Of a stretch of DNA of 9,517 nt, positions 1 through 5,840 are shown in pieces. The position numbers and the translations under genes are program-made. Every line of letters starts with the position of its first letter. Positions within the stretch are counted from its first letter, which is position 1. The notes beneath the pieces were generated by a model. That model saw only the letters and a program-made list of their open reading frames with translations. It did not search any database and was not told the origin of the DNA. The stretch comes from DASZTV01 sp035547515 (GTDB taxonomy: Bacteria > Actinomycetota > Actinomycetes > JAFAQI01). The stretch is taken from contig DASZUS010000043.1 in assembly GCA_035547515.1 (NCBI GenBank), positions 1-9,517 on the forward strand, read 5' to 3'.

Positions 1-2157
1 CTGCGGCACGCGGTCGCCCCCCATCAGCACGGCACGCGTGAGCAGGGTCTCGGCGCGCATGTTGTCGTCTCGGGCGAGCGCGGCCTCACCCAGCCGGTCG
101 AGGGCGCCGAAGCCGATCTCGCGGGCGACCCATGCCGGGTCGCCTCGCGGGAGGTTCATCTCGCTGGCGAGGCTCACCGCCTGCTCGGCTTGCGCGGCGA
201 CGAACGCGTCGGTGTCGGCGGCCGACCACTGCAACCCGTCGATCGCCCACCGGGCGACCGCGGCGTGGCGGCGGGCGCGCTCCCCCTTCGGGATGCCGGC
301 GTACGCGACATCGCGGGCCAGCGCGTGGGTGAAGACGAACTGCGGCGCGGCCTCGGACCCGTCGGTGACCGGGCGGAAGATGCCGCGCGAGACCAGCTCG
401 TCGAGACCGCTCGCCACCGCGTCAACCTCGCCGGTGTCTGCCGGGCTCAGCGCGCGGAGCATCCCGTAGGTGAAGCGGTTGCCGACGACGGACGCCTCGC
501 GGACCAAAGTGCGCGCCGTCGGCGACAGTCCGTCGATGCGCGCGGCAAGCACCGCCTGCACGCCGGCCGGGAGTACCTCACGCGGCAGGTCGCCGACGAG
601 ATGCCAGCCTTCGCCTTCGCGGCGCAGCAGCCCACGGTCGACCAGCAGGTGCAGCAGCTCGGCGAGAAAGAACGGGTTGCCCTGCGCTCGGCTCAGCAGC
701 AGGTCGCGAGAGCGTGGGTCGAGCTCGGCGCCGTCGAGGTAGGCGCGCAGCAGGCGCTCGCTCGCGGCATCGTCCAGCGGTGACACCGGCAGCAGCTCCG
801 GGTCCGGCAGCCGCTCCCACCAGGAGGTGCTGAGCAGGTCGGGGCGACCCGCAGCGGCGAACATCACCGCACCCGAGAGCTCTGCGACGAGCTCGGCGAC
901 CGAGTGCAGCAGCCCGCCGACCGCCCAGTGCGCGTCGTCGATGACGAGCACCAGCGGACCCTCCGCCGACAAGGCCCGCAGTACCGCCCCGACCGCCTCG
1001 ACCATCGGGTCGCGGGAGACCTCGATCGCACCCGGCGTCGCGGTGTCGCGCGGCCCGATCACGCCGCCCTCGACGAGGCCGAGCAGCGCGAGCAGCCGGT
1101 CCACCGCCTGGCTCCCGATCGGCCGGCCCTCGCCGAGGCTGCTGAGCCGCGACACGGTCCGGCGGACCCGGCCGATCGCGGTCTCCGCGTCGTCATCCTC
1201 GATGATGCCGAAGGCGGTCCGCATCCAGTCCGCGAGTGGCGAGAGCTCCCGGCTCTCGCCGTACGGCGCGCACCTTCCCCAGAGGACGCGAACCGCGGGC
1301 AGCTCCCCGGCAAACTCGGCGAGCTCGGCGACGAGGCGGGTCTTGCCGACACCGGCGTCGCCGCTGATCACGATGGAGGCGGGCTTGCCGCGTTCGACGA
1401 CGTCGAGAACGCGGCCGACCAGGCGACCGAACTCCGCGTCCCGGCCGATGAACGGGGCCTCCTCGCCCAGCCCGATCCGCGCCGCTCCTGGCGGGCGCAG
1501 TCCGACGAGCTCGTACGCCGGCACCGGCTCGCGCTTGCCCTTGAGCCGAAGCGGCTGGAGTGCTCGCCACGACGCGATCGACATGGTCGACAGCGCCGTC
1601 GAGCGCCCGGCGTAGACCGAGCCGACGCTTGCGGCGTCCGACAGCCGCGAGGCGGTGTTCACGGTGTCGCCGACCACCGTGTATGACAGCGACGCCTGGA
1701 CGCCGGCGAGGACCTCCCCGGTGTTGAGGCCCACGCGAAGACCCATCCGGCGGCCACCGCCGGACTCCTCTTCCATCACCCGGCGGACCGCGGCCTGCAT
1801 GTGCGCGGCGGCCCGCACCGCGCGCTCGGGGTCGTCCTCGTGCGCCGTCGGGGCCCCGAAGACCGCCATGATCCCGTCGCCGGTGAGCTTGTCGATGGCG
1901 CCGCCATGGTCGGTGACCGACTTGCCGAGCACCGCGAGCACGTGGTCGATGACGATGCCGACGCGCTCCGGATCGACCTCCTCCGCCCAGGCGGTGAAGT
2001 CCGACAGGTCGCCGAACAACACGGTGACGATGCGGCGCTCGGCTGTCGTCTCGGCGGCGAGCTCCGAGGTGTCCAGCAGCGCACCGCACGAGTAGCAGAA
2101 GCGAGCCGAAGAGATCGTCGGCGTACCGCAGACCGGGCAGGTGAGAGGAGCGCTCAT
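1..2157 (-). CDS. Class III adenylate cyclase fused to AAA ATPase (3' end outside window)
   Basis: The reading frame is open for 719 codons from an ATG at 2157 to the window edge, so the C-terminus is missing. The N-terminus carries a zinc ribbon (C7, C10, C21, C24). Residues about 40-172 form a class III nucleotide cyclase domain. Both metal-binding aspartates are visible (D50 in FGD, D94 in GDG), with the substrate lysine K90, a threonine at the second purine-specificity position (T160), and the transition-state pair N167 and R171. The K/T combination is typical of class IIIb adenylate cyclases. After a linker comes FIGR (236-239), then an AAA/Orc-like ATPase with Walker A GDAGVGKT (266-273) and Walker B ending in D407-D408. 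The visible C-terminal part is helical and may enter TPR-like repeats. Known relatives are roughly 1000 residues and some end in a LuxR domain, which cannot be checked here. It starts 6 bases after the MBL gene stop, so it is probably last in the operon. Predicted role: ATP to cAMP, gated by the ATPase module. Confidence 0.9.
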   Translation of the reverse strand, partial: MSAPLTCPVCGTPTISSARFCYSCGALLDTSELAAETTAERRIVTVLFGDLSDFTAWAEEVDPERVGIVIDHVLAVLGKSVTDHGGAIDKLTGDGIMAVFGAPTAHEDDPERAVRAAAHMQAAVRRVMEEESGGGRRMGLRVGLNTGEVLAGVQASLSYTVVGDTVNTASRLSDAASVGSVYAGRSTALSTMSIASWRALQPLRLKGKREPVPAYELVGLRPPGAARIGLGEEAPFIGRDAEFGRLVGRVLDVVERGKPASIVISGDAGVGKTRLVAELAEFAGELPAVRVLWGRCAPYGESRELSPLADWMRTAFGIIEDDDAETAIGRVRRTVSRLSSLGEGRPIGSQAVDRLLALLGLVEGGVIGPRDTATPGAIEVSRDPMVEAVGAVLRALSAEGPLVLVIDDAHWAVGGLLHSVAELVAELSGAVMFAAAGRPDLLSTSWWERLPDPELLPVSPLDDAASERLLRAYLDGAELDPRSRDLLLSRAQGNPFFLAELLHLLVDRGLLRREGEGWHLVGDLPREVLPAGVQAVLAARIDGLSPTARTLVREASVVGNRFTYGMLRALSPADTGEVDAVASGLDELVSRGIFRPVTDGSEAAPQFVFTHALARDVAYAGIPKGERARRHAAVARWAIDGLQWSAADTDAFVAAQAEQAVSLASEMNLPRGDPAWVAREIGFGALDRLGEAALARDDNMRAETLLTRAVLMGGDRVPQ

Positions 2158-2163
2158 CGGCGG

Positions 2164-2937
2164 CTAGCCGTAGTCGCGCAGGTAGTCCAGCTGGGCACGC
2201 ACCGAAAGCGTTGCGTACGGCCACAGCGACTCGTCCACGTCCGCGTAGACGCGGCGCACCACCTCGTCCTCGGTCTCATCGCCCGCGGCCAGTGCGGCAC
2301 GCACCTGGTCGAGGCGCTGCTCCCGGTGGGTGAGGTAGTACTCGAGGACGGCGAGCGGCTGGTCGAGCACCGGCCCATGTCCCGGCAGGATGACGTCGAT
2401 GTCCGATCCAGCGAGATCACGCAACCGTCGCAGGGAGTCGAAGTAGTCGCCGAGGTGGCCGTCGGGATGAGCGATGACAGCCGTGCCCCGGCCGAGGACG
2501 GTGTCGCCCGTGAGCAGGGCCCGGTCGGAGTCGAGCACGAAGCTCACCGAATCGCTTGAGTGTCCGGGTGTCAGGACGGTCAGCCAGTCGAGTCCGGCGA
2601 TGGCACTGCGGCCCGGGTGGTCCGGGATGGGATCGGCGTCGATGCAGAGCTTCGGGTCGCGGGCGATCACCGGCGCGCCCGTCATCTCGTGAAGCTGGGG
2701 GGCGCATTCGCCGTGGTCGAAGTGGCCGTGGGTCAGCACGATGGCCGCGATCGGACCGACCTTGGCGACCTCGTCGACGTGCCCGTCCTCGATGGGGCCG
2801 GGGTCGATCACGACCGCGGCACCCGCGCCATCTGGGGCGCGGAGCACCCACGTGTTGGTGCCGTCCAGCGTCATCGGTCCGGGGTTCGGCGCGAGCAGCC
2901 GCGAGGCGCTGGGCGTGACGGGTTCCAGGGTCGCCAC
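2164..2937 (-). CDS. LACTB2-like metallo-beta-lactamase-fold hydrolase
   Basis: The protein has 257 residues with a GTG start at 2937. That start lies 4 bases after the Nudix stop, with AAGG 9 bases upstream. The frame stays open further upstream, but that extension overlaps the Nudix gene and adds only Arg/Ser-rich sequence. The conserved family N-terminus (APNPGPMTLDGTNTW, 16-30) begins soon after the GTG. Metal ligands are visible: H70, H72, D74 and H75 in HGHFDH, then H126, D145 in TGD and H187 in PGHG. Residues about 205-255 match the C-terminal winged-helix segment of LACTB2-type proteins, beginning HREQRL. This family includes glyoxalase-II-like hydrolases and the human LACTB2 endoribonuclease, so the substrate here is unknown. 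It looks syntenic with M. tuberculosis Rv3677c (recalled, not searched). The protein is presumably cytoplasmic, as no signal peptide is seen. Confidence 0.92.
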   Translation of the reverse strand: MATLEPVTPSASRLLAPNPGPMTLDGTNTWVLRAPDGAGAAVVIDPGPIEDGHVDEVAKVGPIAAIVLTHGHFDHGECAPQLHEMTGAPVIARDPKLCIDADPIPDHPGRSAIAGLDWLTVLTPGHSSDSVSFVLDSDRALLTGDTVLGRGTAVIAHPDGHLGDYFDSLRRLRDLAGSDIDVILPGHGPVLDQPLAVLEYYLTHREQRLDQVRAALAAGDETEDEVVRRVYADVDESLWPYATLSVRAQLDYLRDYG

Positions 2938-2941
2938 GAGA

Positions 2942-3793
2942 TCAGACCTTGGGGTAGTCCGGCTCGTGCGGCAGCAGGAAACGCAGCTGGTCGTTCTCGC
3001 CGAACACCAGCTTCGGCAGCACCCGGGTGACCGTGCGGTCCGCCGCCGCCTCGAGCACCTCGTCGACCGATCCGAACGCCGAGAGATCACGAAGTGCGGA
3101 GATCGTCGGCGGCATCAACATCATCTCGCCGGCCTCGCTGGCGCTCACCGCATCAGCCGGCCGCATCCACGCGACCCGGTCCGCCTCGCCGCCGACGTCG
3201 CGGGTGCGCTGGCCCTCCGGGAGCGCGGCGACGAAGAAGCGGGTGTCGAAGCGCCGGGTTTCGATCTCCGGTGTCAGCCAGTGCGCCCACGGCCGCAGCA
3301 GGTCAGCGCGCACGACGAGGCCGCGGCGCTGCATTAGCTCGGCAAGCGAGATCGACCGGTCGATCAGGGCGAGGCGGTCGTTCTCCCACTCGTCGCCGCT
3401 GGTGTCCGCGACGACGGTGCCCGCGTCGGGGCCCGCGAGCATGACACCGGACTCCTCGAACGTCTCGCGTACGGCGGCGCACACCAGCGCACGAGCAGTC
3501 TGCTCATCGCTCGACAGGTCAGCCGCCCATTGCGCCGGGGAGCGGCCGACCCACGCCTCGTCTTCGATGTCGACATCGCGGGGGTCCATCGAGCCGCCGG
3601 GGAACACGAAGGCACCTGCGGCGAAGGCCATCGAGGCGCTACGGCGGAGCAGGTAGACCTCCGGCCCCGCCGCACCGTCGCGCAGCATCACGACGGTCGC
3701 AGCGTGCCGCGGCTCGACCGGCTCGATCTCGCCGGCTTCGAGCTGACGCAGCCGGTCCACGAGGCCCGCGAACAGGTCGTTGGGGTTGGTCAT
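2942..3793 (-). CDS. NUDT19-like Nudix hydrolase
   Basis: The protein has 283 residues. The ATG at 3793 is chosen because a good Shine-Dalgarno (AGGTGAGAG, 3798-3806) precedes it and because it overlaps the RidA stop as ATGA, a usual sign of translational coupling. The fold begins at residues 30-40, followed by LLRRS (48-52) and VFPGG (63-67), as in the NUDT19/RP2p branch. The catalytic helix reads REtfEEsG (R109, E110, E113, E114, G116). G67 and R109 are 42 positions apart rather than the usual 14, so the Nudix box carries an insertion. Mammalian NUDT19 hydrolyses CoA and acyl-CoA diphosphate bonds. A CoA-like nucleotide diphosphate is therefore a reasonable guess for the substrate, but the sequence does not prove it. 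No signal peptide or membrane segment is seen. Confidence 0.92.
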   Translation of the reverse strand: MTNPNDLFAGLVDRLRQLEAGEIEPVEPRHAATVVMLRDGAAGPEVYLLRRSASMAFAAGAFVFPGGSMDPRDVDIEDEAWVGRSPAQWAADLSSDEQTARALVCAAVRETFEESGVMLAGPDAGTVVADTSGDEWENDRLALIDRSISLAELMQRRGLVVRADLLRPWAHWLTPEIETRRFDTRFFVAALPEGQRTRDVGGEADRVAWMRPADAVSASEAGEMMLMPPTISALRDLSAFGSVDEVLEAAADRTVTRVLPKLVFGENDQLRFLLPHEPDYPKV

Positions 3794-4257
3794 GCGGCTC
3801 TCACCTGCACGACGACCTCGACTTCGACGGGCGCATCGAGCGGCAGTACGGCGACCCCTACGGCACTGCGCGCGTGTCGACCGGCGTCGCCGAACGCCTT
3901 CGCGATCAGCTCGCTTGCCCCGTTGACCACCGCCGGCTGCCCGGTGAACGACGGATCGCTCGCGACGAAGCCGACAACCTTCACAACCCGTTCGACTTCG
4001 TCGAGGTCGCCGATCTCGGCCTTGATCGCGGCGAGCGCGTTGAGCGCGCAAACCTCGGCGAGCTCGGCAGCGCGCTCGACCGATATCTGTGCGCCGACCT
4101 TGCCGGTCTCCAGCACGCTGCCTGCGACCGTCGGCAGCTGCCCGGACGTCCACACGAGGTCGCCCGCGCGCACCGCGGGCACGTAAGCCGCCAGCGGCTT
4201 GGCGACGTCGGGCAGCACCTTGCCGGACTCAGCCAGCCGCGCTTCGACCTGACTCAC
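3790..4257 (-). CDS. RidA family (YjgF/YER057c/UK114) protein
   Basis: The protein has 155 residues with a GTG start 9 bases after the DUF4177 stop. No clear Shine-Dalgarno is seen, so it may be translated by coupling. It matches the longer RidA subgroup: LPDV at 15-18, YVPAVR at 25-30, SGQLP at 38-42, GFVAS at 96-100, NGAS at 112-115 and the GRHARSAVGV block at 126-135. R130 aligns with E. coli RidA Arg105, which that enzyme needs to hydrolyse reactive 2-imino/enamine acids, so deaminase-type activity is possible. The subgroup is nevertheless distinct from archetypal RidA, and its substrate is not established. RidA proteins are usually trimeric and cytoplasmic. The gene appears to correspond to M. 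tuberculosis Rv3678c by position and sequence type (recalled). Its TGA overlaps the ATG of the following Nudix gene. Confidence 0.93.
   Translation of the reverse strand: MSQVEARLAESGKVLPDVAKPLAAYVPAVRAGDLVWTSGQLPTVAGSVLETGKVGAQISVERAAELAEVCALNALAAIKAEIGDLDEVERVVKVVGFVASDPSFTGQPAVVNGASELIAKAFGDAGRHARSAVGVAVLPLDAPVEVEVVVQVRAA
3798..3806 (-). promoter_or_regulatory. Ribosome binding site of the Nudix gene
   Basis: On the minus strand this reads AGGTGAGAG, and its AGGTG core ends 8 bases before the ATG at 3793. It lies inside the last codons of the RidA gene and supports the ATGA-overlap start over the much longer upstream reading of the same frame. Confidence 0.7.
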
Positions 4258-4266
4258 GGCGCGGCG

Positions 4267-4425
4267 CTACTCGACCGGGCGCTTGAGGTAGGCGACGAGC
4301 TGCTCGCCGCCGCCGGGAGCCGGGACGACCTGGACCAGCTCCCAGCCGTCAGAGCCCCACTGGTCGAGGATCTGCTTTGTGGCATGCACCAGCAGGGGAA
4401 CAGTCGCGTACTCCCACTTCGTCAC
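4267..4425 (-). CDS. DUF4177 small protein
   Basis: This 52-residue protein starts at a GTG at 4425 and opens with TKWEYATVP. The core LDQWGSDGWELVQVV (20-34) and the end YLKRP (46-50) are the hallmark of DUF4177 (a short beta-beta-alpha-beta-type domain). The function is unknown. A small protein of this type sits next to the RidA gene in mycobacteria (Rv3678A, recalled). It is the first gene of the five-gene minus-strand run and is followed 9 bases later by RidA. There is no Shine-Dalgarno: the GTG lies 6 bases after a TAGGGT hexamer, so the mRNA may begin at this start codon. An in-frame stop (TAG at 4437-4435) closes the frame just upstream and leaves little room for another start. Confidence 0.88.
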   Translation of the reverse strand: MTKWEYATVPLLVHATKQILDQWGSDGWELVQVVPAPGGGEQLVAYLKRPVE

Positions 4426-4431
4426 ACCCGC

Positions 4432-4437
4432 ACCCTA
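4432..4437 (-). promoter_or_regulatory. Candidate -10 box for a leaderless DUF4177-RidA-Nudix-MBL-cyclase transcript
   Basis: The minus strand reads TAGGGT, which fits the actinobacterial TANNNT -10 pattern, followed by exactly 6 bases and then the GTG at 4425. That spacing would place the transcription start on the start codon. A poor -35 candidate (TTACCT) lies 17 bases further upstream. Motif and spacing are seen directly; promoter function is inferred. Confidence 0.5.
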
Positions 4438-4464
4438 TTGCGGAGTGATTTCCGAGGTAAGCGG

Positions 4465-4478
4465 CGCGGATTGCCGCG
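4465..4478 (-). terminator. Weak GC hairpin after the WhiB-like gene
   Basis: CGCGG and CCGCG can form a 5-bp stem with a 4-base loop, 9 bases past the WhiB-like stop codon. There is no T-rich run after it, so it is at best a weak or factor-dependent terminator. It is the only such structure seen between the WhiB-like gene and DUF4177. Confidence 0.25.
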
Positions 4479-4486
4479 AGGTCGGG

Positions 4487-4750
4487 TCAGGCGGTCTGCG
4501 ACTTGCGGGCCCGGAGCAGCCGCTTGCGCTCGAGCTCGTTGAGGCCGCCCCAGATGCCGTGGGACTCGGCTACCCGCAGCGAGTAGTCAAGACACTGTTC
4601 TTTGACCTTGCAGCGGCGGCACAAGGCGCGGGCAGCACCCTCGCGCAGGTCCTTTTCAGGCTTGCGTTCGAAGTGGCTCGGCGCGTAGAAGTGCATCGCG
4701 TTGTCCGCCTGGCATTCCGCATCGGCCCGCCAAGTGAGCTCGTCGTACAT
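4487..4750 (-). CDS. WhiB-like Fe-S cluster transcriptional regulator
   Basis: The protein has 87 residues. The ATG at 4750 is preceded by AGCGAGG with a 7-base spacer. A longer in-frame start at 4846 would run through the divergent promoter region and lacks family similarity. The four cluster-ligand cysteines are C13, C44, C47 and C53 (CX30CX2CX5C). The GIWGG turn is at 65-69, and a basic C-terminal tail (ERKRLLRARK, 74-83) probably contacts DNA or the sigma factor. WhiB-like proteins bind a [4Fe-4S] cluster sensitive to O2 or NO and usually act with the primary sigma factor. It is divergent from the ATPase/PBP operon and could regulate it. The sequence does not look like WhiB4/WblA, the paralogue found near this locus in mycobacteria and Streptomyces, so no symbol is assigned. 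Confidence 0.95.
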   Translation of the reverse strand: MYDELTWRADAECQADNAMHFYAPSHFERKPEKDLREGAARALCRRCKVKEQCLDYSLRVAESHGIWGGLNELERKRLLRARKSQTA

Positions 4751-4757
4751 CGGAAGA

Positions 4758-4764
4758 CCTCGCT
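4758..4764 (-). promoter_or_regulatory. Ribosome binding site of the WhiB-like gene
   Basis: On the minus strand this reads AGCGAGG and ends 7 bases before the ATG at 4750. It decides between that start and the longer in-frame ATG at 4846. Confidence 0.65.
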
Positions 4765-4782
4765 CTGTACTGGGTTGCAGAG

Positions 4783-4798
4783 TGTGACTTTCGCCACC
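4783..4798. promoter_or_regulatory. Candidate CRP/FNR-like operator
   Basis: The plus strand reads TGTGA, then six bases, then CCACC. This contains GTG-N8-CAC and compares with the CRP consensus TGTGA-N6-TCACA: the left half is perfect and the right half matches 3 of 5. It lies in the 107-base region between the WhiB-like gene and the first ATPase, centred about 40 bases upstream of the WhiB-like start codon and 67 bases upstream of the ATPase start. Binding is inferred. GTG-N8-CAC is short enough to occur by chance in GC-rich DNA. Confidence 0.35.
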
Positions 4799-4845
4799 TC
4801 CTCGCCATCTCCTGCTCACCCGGCGAGCGAATCCGGGCCGCCGCA

Positions 4846-4851
4846 TACCCT
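4846..4851 (+). promoter_or_regulatory. Candidate -10 box for a leaderless ATPase/PBP operon transcript
   Basis: TACCCT fits TANNNT and is followed by exactly 6 bases and then the GTG at 4858, which has no Shine-Dalgarno. Transcription would begin at the start codon. No convincing -35 box is seen 17-18 bases upstream, which suggests an activated promoter. Confidence 0.5.
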
Positions 4852-4857
4852 CGTTTC

Positions 4858-5838
4858 GTGGCCGACTTCCCCGCGGTGAAGCTGCACGTGGTCAGCGGCA
4901 AGGGCGGCACCGGGAAGACCACCGTCGCTGCAGGCCTCGCGTTGGCCCTCGCCGCAGGCGGTCGCCAGGTGCTGCTCACCGAGGTCGAGGGCCGGCAGGG
5001 CATCGCGCAGCTGTTCGACACCCCGCCGCTGCCCTACGAGGAGCGTCGCGTCGCGGTCGCCCGCGGCGGCGGCGAGGTCTATGCGCTGGCGATCGACCCG
5101 GAGCAGGCGCTGCTGGAGTACCTCGAGCAGTTCTACAACCTGCGGCGGGCGGGCTCCATGCTCAAGAAGCTCGGTGCGATCGACTTCGCGACGACCATCG
5201 CGCCCGGCCTGCGCGACGTGCTGCTGACCGGCAAAGTCATGGAGGCGGCGACCCGCGAGCGGCGCAGCAACGGGCGCCGGTACGACGCGGTCGTCCTCGA
5301 CGCTCCCCCGACCGGACGGATCTCGAAGTTCCTCAACGTGAACACAGAGGTCGCCGCCCTTGCCCGCATGGGCCCGGTCAGCAAGCAGGCGAACAGCGTG
5401 ATGGAGCTGCTGCGGTCGCCCCGGACGGCGGTGCACCTGGTCACGGTGCTCGAGGAGATGCCGGTCCAGGAGACCGCGGACGGAGTCGCCGAGCTCGTCG
5501 ACACCGGGCTGCGGCCGGGCGCGATCGTCGTGAACATGGTGCGCGAGCCGTTGATCCCCGCCGAGCGGATCGCGGACGCCGCCGCCGGGACCATCGACCC
5601 GGCCGAGATCGTCCGCGGGCTGAAGGCTGCCGGGCTCGACGGCGACTCCGCGACGGTGGCAGCGCTGTCGCAGGAGATGACGGCGCACGCGAAGCGGGTG
5701 CAGCTCGAGGCACAAGAGCTCGCCACCCTGTCCGCTCTGGACCGTCCGACCTACCAGCTGCCGTTCGTGGCCGACGCCGCGGAGCTGTCCGGCCTGCAGG
5801 AGATCGCCGACCGCTTGCAGTCCGCAGGGATGGTCTAG
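4858..5838 (+). CDS. ArsA/Get3-like ATPase, subunit 1 (Rv3679-like)
   Basis: This is a 326-residue SIMIBI-class ATPase. The deviant Walker A GKGGTGKTT (14-22) includes the signature lysine K15, which in this family reaches into the partner's active site. Switch II is DAPPTGR (148-154). At the switch I position, where ArsA and Get3 have DPA, it reads EVEGRQG (42-48), so the usual catalytic aspartate is replaced by E44. There is no cysteine anywhere, hence neither an ArsA metalloid site nor a Get3 CxxC zinc site. The common label 'arsenite/anion-transporting ATPase' is therefore misleading. The sequence resembles M. tuberculosis Rv3679 (recalled), described as half of a Get3-like pair. It is 2 bases upstream of the second ATPase gene and is the first gene of a probable three-gene operon. 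Likely role: one half of a cytoplasmic heterodimer handling membrane-protein or envelope cargo. The cargo is unknown. Confidence 0.93.
   Translation: MADFPAVKLHVVSGKGGTGKTTVAAGLALALAAGGRQVLLTEVEGRQGIAQLFDTPPLPYEERRVAVARGGGEVYALAIDPEQALLEYLEQFYNLRRAGSMLKKLGAIDFATTIAPGLRDVLLTGKVMEAATRERRSNGRRYDAVVLDAPPTGRISKFLNVNTEVAALARMGPVSKQANSVMELLRSPRTAVHLVTVLEEMPVQETADGVAELVDTGLRPGAIVVNMVREPLIPAERIADAAAGTIDPAEIVRGLKAAGLDGDSATVAALSQEMTAHAKRVQLEAQELATLSALDRPTYQLPFVADAAELSGLQEIADRLQSAGMV
5826..5830 (+). promoter_or_regulatory. Possible ribosome binding site of the second ATPase gene
   Basis: AGGGA lies 10 bases before the GTG at 5841, inside the final codons of the first ATPase gene. The spacing is a little long, and translational coupling across the 2-base gap is also likely. 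Confidence 0.4.
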
Positions 5839-5840
5839 CG

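Noticed and set aside
827..1686. Plus-strand frames of about 260 codons opposite the cyclase gene
   Set aside because: They are antisense to a continuous frame with cyclase and ATPase motifs. The predicted proteins are Ser/Arg/Pro- or Asp/Arg/Ala-rich without any motif.
2938..3090. Longer upstream start for the MBL hydrolase
   Set aside because: It would overlap about 150 bases of the Nudix gene and add Arg/Ser-rich sequence before the conserved family N-terminus.
4751..4846. N-terminal extension of the WhiB-like protein from an ATG at 4846
   Set aside because: The extension is Arg-rich, unlike WhiB proteins, crosses the divergent promoter region, and the ATG at 4750 has its own good ribosome binding site.
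4751..4857. A defined -10/-35 promoter for the WhiB-like gene
   Set aside because: No minus-strand TANNNT hexamer with sensible spacing could be picked out convincingly, so none is annotated.
4816..5715. A 299-codon minus-strand frame opposite the first ATPase
   Set aside because: It has a low-complexity, Arg/Leu/His-rich translation, overlaps the divergent promoter region and mirrors a well-supported gene.
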